A stretch of DNA of 64,000 nucleotides from positions 561,901-625,900 of the forward strand of contig PHBC01000001.1 of NCBI GenBank assembly GCA_002840505.1, in the 5' to 3' direction. The DNA comes from Deltaproteobacteria bacterium HGW-Deltaproteobacteria-2. Lineage in GTDB: Bacteria > Desulfobacterota > Syntrophia > Syntrophales > Smithellaceae. Below are positions 46,661-54,489 of the stretch, in pieces (the stretch's first letter is position 1; each line of letters opens with the position of its first letter). The translations under genes were made by a program, and so were the position numbers. Under the pieces are notes generated by a model. It did no database searches, was not told where the DNA came from, and saw only the letters and a program-made list of their open reading frames with translations.

Positions 46661-46864
46661 GAGCCTTGATTTTTCGAAACGTAGTGCACGAAAAATCTTA
46701 GAGCGAATTATCCCAGGAGCGAAGCGACGCGGGAAGTGAAACGCACTGGAACTTGATGGTCGAACTATCCCAGGAGTCCACGACATGTCGGGAAGACGCG
46801 GGATAATGATTTCCTATCTTCAGTAACGAAGCGCACCAGAACTTGCTGGATAAACTATCCCGCC
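46661..46864. repeat. REP-like repeat cluster, copy 2
   Basis: After the porin 1 terminator, GAGCCTTGATTTTTCGAAAC and the following bases match the sequence after porin 3 (50877 on) over about 70 bp with two mismatches. Modules such as GAATTATCCCAGGAGCGAAG and GGAGTCCACGACATGTCGGG recur here and in the other copies. The stretch from there to the porin 2 promoter (46865-46973) shows nothing else. Confidence 0.75.
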
Positions 46865-46973
46865 TATACAAGACAGCAAGAAAAATCAGAAGTAAATACT
46901 CAGGATGAATTCATAATAATAAAATTTATAAAAAAACAAAATAATGTCTTTCTTTCAATGACTTAAAATCATC

Positions 46974-47002
46974 TTGACTATCATTTTGTTTTATGCTAGC
47001 GA
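46974..47002 (+). promoter_or_regulatory. Promoter of porin gene 2
   Basis: TTGACT at 46974-46979 and TAGCGA at 46997-47002 with 17 bp between; TGC directly before the -10 gives an extended -10. Confidence 0.55.
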
Positions 47003-47018
47003 ATAAACAATAATATTT

Positions 47019-47108
47019 TGCACATAACTTGAAAAGTACTTCCGTTAAGGTGCATCATATTAATGATGTTGGAGTTGCTTTAGGGGGAATACCCGTTTCC
47101 CCAAAAGC
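47019..47108 (+). promoter_or_regulatory. Structured 5' leader of porin 2 (two hairpins)
   Basis: First stem TGCAC-A-TAAC with GTTA-AG-GTGCA (47019-47054), loop containing GAAAAGTAC. Second hairpin 47077-47108: GCTTTAGGGGGAA, loop TACCCG, TTTCCCCAAAAGC, 12 of 13 pairs formed counting one G-T. It ends 24 nt before AAGGAGG. Confidence 0.7.
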
Positions 47109-47144
47109 GTTAATTCTACTCTTTTCTATTTTAAGGAGGAAAGA

Positions 47145-48536
47145 ATGAAGAAATTATGGTTAGTTTTGTTGTCACTGGGGCTTATCATGGCCTTCAGTGT
47201 GTCAGCCTTCGCGGTTGACGTTAAAGTCAGCGCCGAATATTTCGCCGGCGGATTGTATTTAAACAAGACTCAAGTATTTACAAACCCTGATGGTGCAGAT
47301 GCTGATACCAGCACAGCCTTCTTTTATCAGAGACTGCGCATGGGTACAGACTTTATCGTATCTCCCTGCCTGAAACTGGTCACTCGTTTTGACGCCATGG
47401 AAAGAATCTGGGGCGGCGCAAGATCAAATCCGGGATCTGGTGGAGATTATTACGGCTATTCCTATGGAGGTGGAACGCGGGCGGAAGGTGAAAATATTTC
47501 CATCGATCTCGTCTACATTGACTATACATCACCCATTGGACAGTTCAAAGTCGGTTATCAGCAGGATTGGGTTTGGGGAACAGTTTTTGATAACTGGGGC
47601 GAAGGAGCCACTGTAGGCCAAATCCAGTATTGGAAAAATTTTGGCCCGCTCACTCTTTTAGGCATATATGCCAAGGAAACAGACAACAGCTTTAGCGCTA
47701 TTACAAGTTCCTCAACAACCGATCTGGATTACGATTCCTACCGTATGGGCGCCATTTATAACTTCAAGGGCAATAACGTAGCAGGCGAAACCGGTATTCT
47801 CCTTTCCTATGATCGCGATGCAACTAATAGAGCAAATTTCAAGCCTACTCATAAGTCCAACATTTACATGATAGCACCGTATGTTAAAACCAAGATTGGA
47901 CCAGTCACCCTTCAGGCGGAATTAGAGTATGCATGGGGCGACGCGATGAAACTGGAAGATGGAAACACTGACCCCAATGTTAGCTTAAGCGAATTGGGTG
48001 TCTTTCTTGATGCCTCTGCCAATTTCGGTATTTTTAACGTAGGCGGTTCCGCTGCTTACATCTCCGGCGATGATCCCGGCACACAGGATAAAGTAGAAGG
48101 TGGCTATTATGTTACTGGTGGTTTGGATTGGAATCCCTGCTTAATTCTGTTCAATAATGATTTAAGATTCTGGGCAGGTTGGATCCCCGGTCACGTAGAC
48201 TCATACGTCAACGACATAATGTACAATGCCTGGTTCTTCCAAGGCAGAGTCGGCGTGAAACCCACTCCCCAGTTGGATGTACTGCTTTCAGCATCTTACG
48301 CATTTGCCGATAAGAAACCAGATACTCTTAATACTGGTTACAGCTTTGCTAACGGAACTTACGGAACGGAAATTGACCTTGTCGGAAACTACAAGATTAC
48401 CAATAACCTGTCCTATATGCTGGGCGTAGGTTATTTGTTCACTGGCGATCTGTTCAAGGGATATGACGATTTACCGTGGGAAATGAGTATCCAGGATAAT
48501 TTCATTCTCATCAATAAACTGACACTCACGTTCTAA
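47145..48536 (+). CDS. Outer-membrane porin, tandem paralogue 2
   Basis: A 463-residue porin with the same signal peptide pattern (MKKLWLVLLSLGLIMAFSVS, cleavage after AFA) and the conserved blocks RLRMGTDFIVSPCLKLVTRF, MERIWGGARS, GLDWNPCLILFNNDLRFW and ITNNLSYMLGVGYLFTG, ending KLTLTF. Loops differ strongly from copy 1 in length and sequence, for example around residues 40-50 and 105-120, while strands are kept. Its gene has its own promoter, leader, ribosome site (AAGGAGG) and terminator, so copies can be regulated one by one. Best guess: general or anion-type porin; no substrate evidence. Confidence 0.9.
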   Translation: MKKLWLVLLSLGLIMAFSVSAFAVDVKVSAEYFAGGLYLNKTQVFTNPDGADADTSTAFFYQRLRMGTDFIVSPCLKLVTRFDAMERIWGGARSNPGSGGDYYGYSYGGGTRAEGENISIDLVYIDYTSPIGQFKVGYQQDWVWGTVFDNWGEGATVGQIQYWKNFGPLTLLGIYAKETDNSFSAITSSSTTDLDYDSYRMGAIYNFKGNNVAGETGILLSYDRDATNRANFKPTHKSNIYMIAPYVKTKIGPVTLQAELEYAWGDAMKLEDGNTDPNVSLSELGVFLDASANFGIFNVGGSAAYISGDDPGTQDKVEGGYYVTGGLDWNPCLILFNNDLRFWAGWIPGHVDSYVNDIMYNAWFFQGRVGVKPTPQLDVLLSASYAFADKKPDTLNTGYSFANGTYGTEIDLVGNYKITNNLSYMLGVGYLFTGDLFKGYDDLPWEMSIQDNFILINKLTLTF

Positions 48537-48579
48537 AGAGTGGCTCGCCCCGGCGGATGCTGGGTTTAAACTTTTGACT

Positions 48580-48620
48580 AAACCCCGGAAGGATGTAAAT
48601 CCTCCCGGGGTTTAAATTTT
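48580..48620 (+). terminator. Rho-independent terminator after porin 2
   Basis: AAACCCCGGAAGGA pairs with TCCTCCCGGGGTTT with one mismatch, then AAATTTT. Confidence 0.85.
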
Positions 48621-48628
48621 GAAGTGCT

Positions 48629-48901
48629 GGTATCGTGTCCCGTAAATAAATTGTCATATCGACCGAGAGCGAAAATGTCGTTCCATATCCTCCGCTGGCG
48701 GAGGTATCCCGATGCGAAATCGGGACGGCGGTGGATAAAGAACTTATTTGTAAATTGAACGAAGATTCTGGCTATATTAACACATCAACACCCTTAATCC
48801 CCCGCCAGCGGGGGACACACAAGTACATTATGACAGAAAAGTTAATTGTGAAACAGTCTCTTTGGCCGTTACGACAAGGTCTTATTGAAACGTCACACTA
48901 G
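48629..48901. mobile_element. MITE-like element, copy 2 (diverged)
   Basis: The 698-bp gap between porins 2 and 3 contains TTGTCATATCGACCGAGAGC near 48651, like the element at 18956. Read on the minus strand from 48901, CTAGTGTGACGTTTCAATAA then GACCTTGTCGT resembles the left end at 18956 (CTAGTGTAGTGTCTCAATGA then AACCTTGTCAT). CCTCCGCTGGCGGAGG and CCCGATGCGAAATCGGG form internal hairpins. No coding capacity. Confidence 0.55.
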
Positions 48902-49000
48902 ACGAATTATCTCAGGAGTCCACGACATGTCGGGACGACGTGGGATAATGATTCCCCATCTTAAGAAGCGTAGCGTACTGAAGCTTGCTGGACAAATTCC
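48902..49000. repeat. REP-like repeat cluster, copy 3
   Basis: ACGAATTATCTCAGGAGTCC, ACGACATGTCGGGACGACGT and TGAAGCTTGCTGGACAAATT match modules found after porins 1 and 3 and at 7621. It directly adjoins the MITE-like element. Confidence 0.65.
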
Positions 49001-49067
49001 TAATTCAAGAAATTTCTTGACCGGACATCCGGGCATATTGATACATATTACAATAGTTTAAATCACC

Positions 49068-49096
49068 TTGACTTTCCTATTATCTTATGTTAGTTT
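49068..49096 (+). promoter_or_regulatory. Promoter of porin gene 3
   Basis: TTGACT at 49068-49073 and TAGTTT at 49091-49096 with 17 bp between; TGT before the -10 gives an extended -10. Confidence 0.55.
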
Positions 49097-49113
49097 CAAC
49101 ATCAACAATGTTT

Positions 49114-49198
49114 TGCACTTTTTACGAAAAGTACGTCTCGTAAAAATGCAGAATATTGAAGATGCAGTGGCTTGGAGAAATACCCGTTTCCCCAAAGC
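49114..49198 (+). promoter_or_regulatory. Structured 5' leader of porin 3 (two hairpins)
   Basis: First hairpin 49114-49150: TGCA plus TTTTTACGA pairing with TCGTAAAAA plus TGCA, loop AAAGTACGTC. Second hairpin 49170-49198: GCTTGGAGAAA, loop TACCCG, TTTCCCCAAAGC, with one bulge and one A-C mismatch. It ends 24 nt before AAGGAGG. Confidence 0.7.
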
Positions 49199-49234
49199 AG
49201 GTTTTATCCACTCTTTAATTATAAGGAGGAAAGA

Positions 49235-50809
49235 ATGAAGAAATTTTGGTTAGTTTTGTTGTCGCTGGGGCTAGTCATGGCCTTCAGTGTGTCAGCCTTC
49301 GCGGTTGACGTCAAGGTCAGCGGCGAATATTATGCCGCTGGAATGTATCTGGACAATACAACATTAAGAAAAACAGCAGAAAATTATTATTATTATGTGC
49401 CATCTGGACAAAGCTTAGCACTTGTTGACGGCGGCGGTCCTGCCGGCTACTCCACTGCCTTCTTTTATCAGAGGCTGCGCGTGGGTATGGACTTTATCGT
49501 ATCCCCCTGCCTGAAACTGGTCACCCGTTTTGATGCCATGGAAAGAATCTGGGGCGGGGCAAGATCAACCCCCGGTTCTTCTGGCAACTTGGGAGGTTTG
49601 AGTCAACTCGGGACGTACTCGGATTATGACATGGGCTCAGCAGGAACCACAGCGGAAAATCAAAACATCGCCTTTGACTATGCCTATATTGATTACACTT
49701 CTCCCATCGGTCTTTTCAGGGTCGGATATCAGGAGGATGAAGTTTGGGGAACCGTGTTTGCGAATAGCTCGAAACCACTCGGCCGAATTACATACGCTGT
49801 GAAAGTCGGTCCATGGACAGGGGTGGCTTATATCGGAAAATTTAAAGACATTAGCTATTCAGCAGTAAACACCAGCGGCATGGGCTCCAACAGAACCGAC
49901 TCTGATGTGGATCAGTATGTCGTAGCCGGCAACTATTCTTTTAAGGATGGTGCGGTTGGTCTGTTGATAAAACACGTCCGTTCCGCATATGGCAGAGACC
50001 TAAGCTCAGTTAGCCCATATGCACCCGGGGTTAAACAACAAATCACTATATTAGACCCCTACGTTAAAGCACAATTCGGTCCGGTCAAAATTCAGGCTGA
50101 GGTTCTTTATGGCTTCGGTGATTATATTAAATGGGAAGAAAATCCTGCTGGATCTCCTTTCCCCGATTTTTTATACGAAAATGTGAGACTGGACAATTGG
50201 GCCGGCTGGGTTGATGCGACGGCTGATTTAGGTAAGGTTTATGTTGGCGGTAGCGTTGCTTTTGTTTCCGGTGATGACGGGGCAACCAAAGGTGCAAAAG
50301 AAGGTGGTATAATAACAGGAGGAACCGATTGGAATCCCTGTTTGATTCTGTTTAACTTTGATCGTTATTACTGGGCTGGATCGCTGCCTGGTTACACAGG
50401 AACCCAAAATCCAAACCTGAAAGATTTTACTTTAAAAACAGATGACTCAGGAATGACCAATGCCTGGTTACTCCAGGGCAGAATTGGTGTGAAACCGACA
50501 CCACAGTGGGATATTGTGGCTTCACTTTCTCACGCGTTCGTTGATAAGAAACCTGTTTTCAACAACGGTTATTACCCTCCTGCAAGCGTGCCTCCTACTA
50601 CTGTAGGTTTAGGTGGTAATCCTACCCAAGCTACCAACGGCACTTACGGTACGGAAATTGATATTACCGCTACTTACAAAATCACCAATAACCTGACCTA
50701 CATGCTGGGCGCAGGTTATCTCTTCACCGGTGATTATTTTAAAGGTACCACAAACAACGATGTTACAGATGACTACATGCTACTCAACAAACTTACTCTT
50801 AGCTTCTAA
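49235..50809 (+). CDS. Outer-membrane porin, tandem paralogue 3 (longest)
   Basis: About 524 residues from ATG 49235, which follows AAGGAGG and begins the shared signal peptide; a longer in-frame start at 49172 would run through the leader hairpin and is rejected. Conserved blocks are RLRVGMDFIVSPCLKLVTRF, MERIWGGARS, GTDWNPCLILFNFDRYYW and ITNNLTYMLGAGYLFTG, ending KLTLSF. It is 60-75 residues longer than its neighbours, the extra length lying in predicted loops (about residues 35-60, 105-125, 395-415 and 445-475). Same family and likely role; larger loops may alter selectivity or phage exposure. Confidence 0.9.
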   Translation: MKKFWLVLLSLGLVMAFSVSAFAVDVKVSGEYYAAGMYLDNTTLRKTAENYYYYVPSGQSLALVDGGGPAGYSTAFFYQRLRVGMDFIVSPCLKLVTRFDAMERIWGGARSTPGSSGNLGGLSQLGTYSDYDMGSAGTTAENQNIAFDYAYIDYTSPIGLFRVGYQEDEVWGTVFANSSKPLGRITYAVKVGPWTGVAYIGKFKDISYSAVNTSGMGSNRTDSDVDQYVVAGNYSFKDGAVGLLIKHVRSAYGRDLSSVSPYAPGVKQQITILDPYVKAQFGPVKIQAEVLYGFGDYIKWEENPAGSPFPDFLYENVRLDNWAGWVDATADLGKVYVGGSVAFVSGDDGATKGAKEGGIITGGTDWNPCLILFNFDRYYWAGSLPGYTGTQNPNLKDFTLKTDDSGMTNAWLLQGRIGVKPTPQWDIVASLSHAFVDKKPVFNNGYYPPASVPPTTVGLGGNPTQATNGTYGTEIDITATYKITNNLTYMLGAGYLFTGDYFKGTTNNDVTDDYMLLNKLTLSF

Positions 50810-50837
50810 GAGAGCTTTAGTTTAACCTTTAAACCAA

Positions 50838-50873
50838 CCCCCGGAAGGATGCAAATCCTCCCGGGGGTTTTTT
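50838..50873 (+). terminator. Rho-independent terminator after porin 3
   Basis: CCCCCGGAAGGA pairs with TCCTCCCGGGGG (one mismatch), followed by TTTTTT. Confidence 0.92.
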
Positions 50874-50876
50874 AAT

Positions 50877-51240
50877 GAGCCTTGATTTTTCGAAACGTAG
50901 TGAACGAAAAATCTTAGAGCGAATTATCCCAGGAGCGTAGCGACGCGGGATAATGAAATCCCCAAGCATCAGAAGCGCAGCGCACTGAGGCTTGCTGGAC
51001 GAATTATTCCAGGAGTCCACGACATGTCGGAACGACGTGGGGAGTGAAACTCTAATTCAGAAAGTGAAACATATCGGAATTGGATAGTCGAGCTATCCCC
51101 GAAGCGCGGCGTAGCGGGATAAAGAGAATCTTCAGAAACGAAGTGCGCTGAAGATTGATGATCGAACTATCCCAGGAGCAAAGCGTATTGAATTTTTTTG
51201 TACGAACTGTCCATTGTGCAAAGCAAAGAGATATACTCCC
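50877..51240. repeat. REP-like repeat cluster, copy 4 (largest)
   Basis: This copy fills most of the 682-bp gap between porins 3 and 4. It opens like the cluster after porin 1 and then repeats the module GAAGCGnAGCGCnCTGA ... TTGCTGGACGAATTATCCC ... GGAGCGAAGCGACGCGGGA in varied forms at least four times. Many modules form short hairpins. No gene is seen. Confidence 0.75.
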
Positions 51241-51332
51241 CACGGATAGACTGTACTATCCTGCGTAAGCAAAGATAGTAACCTTTCCTTCTCGTTGATA
51301 TCATACTGTGTCATGTTTGATACAATATTTCC

Positions 51333-51361
51333 TTGACACGCAGAATTGTTTTTCATATACT
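51333..51361 (+). promoter_or_regulatory. Promoter of porin gene 4
   Basis: TTGACA at 51333-51338 and TATACT at 51356-51361 with 17 bp between, the best consensus promoter of the porin array. Confidence 0.75.
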
Positions 51362-51424
51362 CCCCCCGCAAAAGAATTTGTTATTAATCTTTTCATAGAA
51401 ATAAGATATTTAGAAGTCAGAGTC

Positions 51425-51454
51425 GCTTTTAGAAAATACCCGTTTTTTAAAAGC
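51425..51454 (+). promoter_or_regulatory. Leader hairpin of porin 4
   Basis: GCTTTTAGAAAA, loop TACCCG, TTTTTTAAAAGC form a 12-bp stem with one G-T pair. It ends 25 nt before AAGGAGA. The first hairpin found in the other leaders is weak or absent here. Confidence 0.7.
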
Positions 51455-51491
51455 ATAAATTGTTAACTCTTTTTTTATTAAGGAGAAAAGA

Positions 51492-52865
51492 ATGAAGAAA
51501 TTTTGGTTGGTTTTGTTGTCACTGGGGCTGGTCATGGCCTTCAGTGTGTCAGCCTTAGCGGTTGACGTCAAGGTTAGCGGTGAATATTATGCCGCCGGAT
51601 TGTATTTAAATAAAACTAGTGTAATGGATGAATGGGTTAATTCTAGCGGTGTGACAATCTATAACTACTCTCCCAGCACAGCTTTCTTTTACCAGAGATT
51701 GCGCGTGGGTACGGATTTTGTCGTATCTCCCTGCCTGAAATTGGTCACCCGTTTTGATGCTATGGAAAGAATCTGGGGCGGTGCCAGAAGCAGTACAGGA
51801 ACAACTCTGGCTGTGGATTCAGCGGGAACCCGTGCAGAAAATGAAAACATCGCGGTTGACTGGACCTATATTAATTACGTAGCGCCTGTCGGTACTTTTG
51901 ACGTCGGTTATATGAATTCCGGAGCCACGGGAACAATATTCGGCAACAGTGCTGTCCCCGCAGGAAGAATAAAATATTATTCTCCCCTTATCAAAGATGC
52001 CATAAACATTAATGCCGATATTACAAAAACAACTGACAAGAGCGCCTCGGCCGTTACTTCTGCAAGCGCCACGGATTTAGATAAAGATGCGTATGCAATT
52101 GAAGGTGTTTACAACTTCAAAAACGATAAGGCATCGGGCAAGGCGGCCTTTAAAATCGTTTACACTCGTGATGCTACAAAAAGAGTTTCAGACGAATATA
52201 AACAAACTTATTTCACGTTTACACCATGGGCCATTGCCAAAATCGGACCTGTGGCTTTACAGGCGGAAATCAACTGGGCAACGGGCAACTACAGCGAATT
52301 TGATACTACCGCATCGGATGTTAAACTGGATAATTTGAGCGCTTTCGTTGACGCCACAGCCACTTTCGCTCCCATCTATGTTGGCGGCACGTTTGCTTAT
52401 GTATCCGGCGACGATCCGGGAACTACGGATAAAAAAGAAGGCGGCTCCCTTAAAGGCGGCTACGACTGGAATCCCTGTTTGATCATGTTTAATTACTACG
52501 ATACGGCCAACTGGGTTGGCACTATTTACGGCTACGAAAGCTCCGCAGTCAATGGCGGGATGAACAATGCCTGGTTCTTCCAGGGCAGAGTTGGTGTAAA
52601 ACCCACTCCTCAGTTGGATGCCATGCTTTCAATTTCTTACGCAACAGCCGACAAGAAACCGTCAGGTTACGCCCATAGCACTTACGGTACGGAAGTTGAC
52701 CTTACCGGCACTTACAAGATCACCAATAACCTGTCCTATATGCTGGGAATCGGTTATCTCTTTACCGGTGATTATTTCAAAGGTTTCGATACAAATGCAA
52801 ACATTGCTTCAACATCAATTAGCAATGATTTCATTCTCATCAACAAACTTACTCTTACTTTCTAG
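51492..52865 (+). CDS. Outer-membrane porin, tandem paralogue 4
   Basis: A 457-residue porin. The signal peptide ends ALA rather than AFA before VDVKVSGEYYAAG. Blocks RLRVGTDFVVSPCLKLVTRF, MERIWGGARS, GYDWNPCLIMFNYYD, NAWFFQGRVGVKPTPQLD and ITNNLSYMLGIGYLFTG are kept, ending KLTLTF. With paralogue 5 it forms a subgroup that shares AVDWTYINYVAPVGTFDVGY-like strands and the KDAYAIEGVYNFK segment, unlike copies 1-3 and 6. The terminator and spacer after it are nearly identical to those after paralogue 5. Confidence 0.9.
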   Translation: MKKFWLVLLSLGLVMAFSVSALAVDVKVSGEYYAAGLYLNKTSVMDEWVNSSGVTIYNYSPSTAFFYQRLRVGTDFVVSPCLKLVTRFDAMERIWGGARSSTGTTLAVDSAGTRAENENIAVDWTYINYVAPVGTFDVGYMNSGATGTIFGNSAVPAGRIKYYSPLIKDAININADITKTTDKSASAVTSASATDLDKDAYAIEGVYNFKNDKASGKAAFKIVYTRDATKRVSDEYKQTYFTFTPWAIAKIGPVALQAEINWATGNYSEFDTTASDVKLDNLSAFVDATATFAPIYVGGTFAYVSGDDPGTTDKKEGGSLKGGYDWNPCLIMFNYYDTANWVGTIYGYESSAVNGGMNNAWFFQGRVGVKPTPQLDAMLSISYATADKKPSGYAHSTYGTEVDLTGTYKITNNLSYMLGIGYLFTGDYFKGFDTNANIASTSISNDFILINKLTLTF

Positions 52866-52892
52866 GAGAGTAGTTGTTTAATTTTCATATTG

Positions 52893-52930
52893 CCCCCGGG
52901 GGAAAAGACGTTCTCCCGGGGGTAATTTTT
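52893..52930 (+). terminator. Rho-independent terminator after porin 4
   Basis: CCCCCGGG pairs with CCCGGGGG around a 17-base loop region, followed by TAATTTTTT. Confidence 0.85.
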
Positions 52931-52953
52931 TCATTACCCCTCCAAAAATGTAA

Positions 52954-52980
52954 TTGACAAAACATTCTCCGTCATATTAT
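52954..52980 (+). promoter_or_regulatory. Promoter of porin gene 5
   Basis: TTGACA at 52954-52959 and TATTAT at 52975-52980 with a short 15-bp spacer. It differs from promoters 1-4 and lacks the leader hairpin downstream. Confidence 0.5.
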
Positions 52981-53011
52981 CGATTCTGAAAGAAGTATAA
53001 AGGAGGAAAGA

Positions 53012-54355
53012 ATGAAGAAATCTTGGTTAGTTTTGTTGTCACTGGGGCTGATCATGGCCTTCAGCGTGTCGGCTTTCGCGGTTGACGTCAAGGTTAGCGG
53101 TGAATATTATGCCGCTGGGATGTATTTGAATAAAACCAGTTTAAATGATACCATTAATCAGGATGATGGTTATCCGGGATTGAGCACAGCCTTCTATTTT
53201 CAGAGACTGCGCGTCGGAACAGATTTCGTAGTATCTCCCTGTCTGAAACTGGTCACTCGTTTTGACGCTTTGGAAAGAATCTGGGGCGGAGCGAGAAGTT
53301 CAACCGACACAACTGCGGATATAGATTCGGCAGGCACCCGTGCGGAAAATGAAAACATCGCCGCTGACTGGGCTTATATTAACTATGTATCGGCCATTGG
53401 CGCTTTTGATGTTGGTTATATGAATTATGGAACCACGGGAACAATCTTCGGCAACAGTTCTGTACCCGCTGCGCGGATAAAATATTATTCCAACCCCATT
53501 ATGAATTCCATAAAAGTTAACGCTGATTTTACAAAAGTAGGCGATAAGAGCTATTCGGCCGTTAATTCATCAGCAACATGGACGGATGCGGATAAAGATG
53601 CGTATGCCATTGAAGGAGTTTATTCATGGAAAGACGGCAAGGCGGCTGTGAAAATTATTTACTACCGTTATGCCGATACAAAACCAAGTACTAACTATAT
53701 AAAAAATTATTTTCTTTTCACGCCTTATGTCATTGCTAAAGTCGGTCCTGTAAATATACAGGCGGAACTTAACTACGCCACCGGCGATGACAGTAACTAT
53801 GACAACATAGCTGCTGGCGATGATGTTAAACTCGAACAAATCAGCGGATGGGTTGATGCGACCGCTAATTTCGGTATGTTCAATGCTGGCGGCACCGTTG
53901 CTTATGTATCCGGCGATGATCCCAATACAACAGATAAGAAAGAAGGTGGTACTCTCACCGGCGGTGTTGATTGGAATCCCTGTCTGATTCTATTCAACAA
54001 TGACATTAACTACTGGGTAGGCAGACTCTCCGGTTATGATGGTTCAGTTGCTAGCGGCAAAATGACCAATGCCTGGTTCTTTCAGGGCAGAGTTGGTGTA
54101 AAACCAACCCCTCAGTTGAGTGCTATGCTTTCAGTTGCTCATGCAATGGCCGATAAGAAACTGGCGAGTTACGCTAATGGCACCTACGGTACGGAAATTG
54201 ATCTTGCCGGCACTTATAAAATCACTGACAACCTGTCCTATATGCTGGGCATTGGTTATTTATTTACCGGTGATTACTTCAAGGGTTCTGATAACCCGAG
54301 CTACGAACTTGTTGATGATTACATTCTTGTCAACAAACTTACTCTTACTTTCTAG
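53012..54355 (+). CDS. Outer-membrane porin, tandem paralogue 5
   Basis: A 447-residue porin, the shortest of the array and closest to paralogue 4. Signal peptide MKKSWLVLLSLGLIMAFSVS ends AFA. RLRVGTDFVVSPCLKLVTRF, LERIWGGARSS, GVDWNPCLILFNNDINYW and ITDNLSYMLGIGYLFTG are the conserved blocks; the end is KLTLTF. The AAGGAGG ribosome site is kept but the leader RNA of copies 1-4 is not. The surrounding 142-bp repeats show that paralogue 5, or its flanks, arose by a recent tandem duplication; the coding parts have diverged more than the spacers. Confidence 0.9.
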   Translation: MKKSWLVLLSLGLIMAFSVSAFAVDVKVSGEYYAAGMYLNKTSLNDTINQDDGYPGLSTAFYFQRLRVGTDFVVSPCLKLVTRFDALERIWGGARSSTDTTADIDSAGTRAENENIAADWAYINYVSAIGAFDVGYMNYGTTGTIFGNSSVPAARIKYYSNPIMNSIKVNADFTKVGDKSYSAVNSSATWTDADKDAYAIEGVYSWKDGKAAVKIIYYRYADTKPSTNYIKNYFLFTPYVIAKVGPVNIQAELNYATGDDSNYDNIAAGDDVKLEQISGWVDATANFGMFNAGGTVAYVSGDDPNTTDKKEGGTLTGGVDWNPCLILFNNDINYWVGRLSGYDGSVASGKMTNAWFFQGRVGVKPTPQLSAMLSVAHAMADKKLASYANGTYGTEIDLAGTYKITDNLSYMLGIGYLFTGDYFKGSDNPSYELVDDYILVNKLTLTF

Positions 54356-54380
54356 GAGAGTAGTTGTTTAATTTTCATAT

Positions 54381-54422
54381 TACCCCCGGGAAAAAAGACG
54401 TTCTCCCGGGGGTAATTTTTTC
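54381..54422 (+). terminator. Rho-independent terminator after porin 5
   Basis: TACCCCCGGG pairs with CCCGGGGGTA and is followed by ATTTTTT. Confidence 0.88.
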
Positions 54423-54443
54423 ATTACCCCTCCAAAAATGTAA

Positions 54444-54470
54444 TTGACAAAACATTCTCCGTCATATTAT
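54444..54470 (+). promoter_or_regulatory. Promoter of porin gene 6
   Basis: TTGACA at 54444-54449 and TATTAT at 54465-54470, identical to the promoter of porin 5; the leader before the ATG is only about 15 bp, much shorter than in copies 1-4. Confidence 0.5.
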
Positions 54471-54489
54471 CAAAACAAAGGAGGAAAGA

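Larger units (their letters stand above)
52840..52981 (+). repeat. 142-bp direct repeat, copy A (porin 4 end plus spacer)
   Basis: These bases match 54330-54471 with three substitutions and no gaps. The repeat covers the last codons of the porin gene, the terminator and the -35/-10 region of the next porin, so it marks the unit of a tandem duplication of 1490 bp. Confidence 0.9.
54330..54471 (+). repeat. 142-bp direct repeat, copy B (porin 5 end plus spacer)
   Basis: Second copy of the repeat at 52840-52981, with three substitutions in or near the terminator stem and loop. Confidence 0.9.

Noticed and set aside
45131-47108. Leader hairpin as a c-di-GMP (GEMM), SAM, SAH or TPP riboswitch
   Set aside because: I could not find the conserved cores of these classes; only the stem with TACCCG loop and its distance to the ribosome site are constant.
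49172-49234. Longer start (49172) for porin 3
   Set aside because: It would translate through the leader hairpin and bury the signal peptide; ATG 49235 follows the AAGGAGG used by all paralogues.
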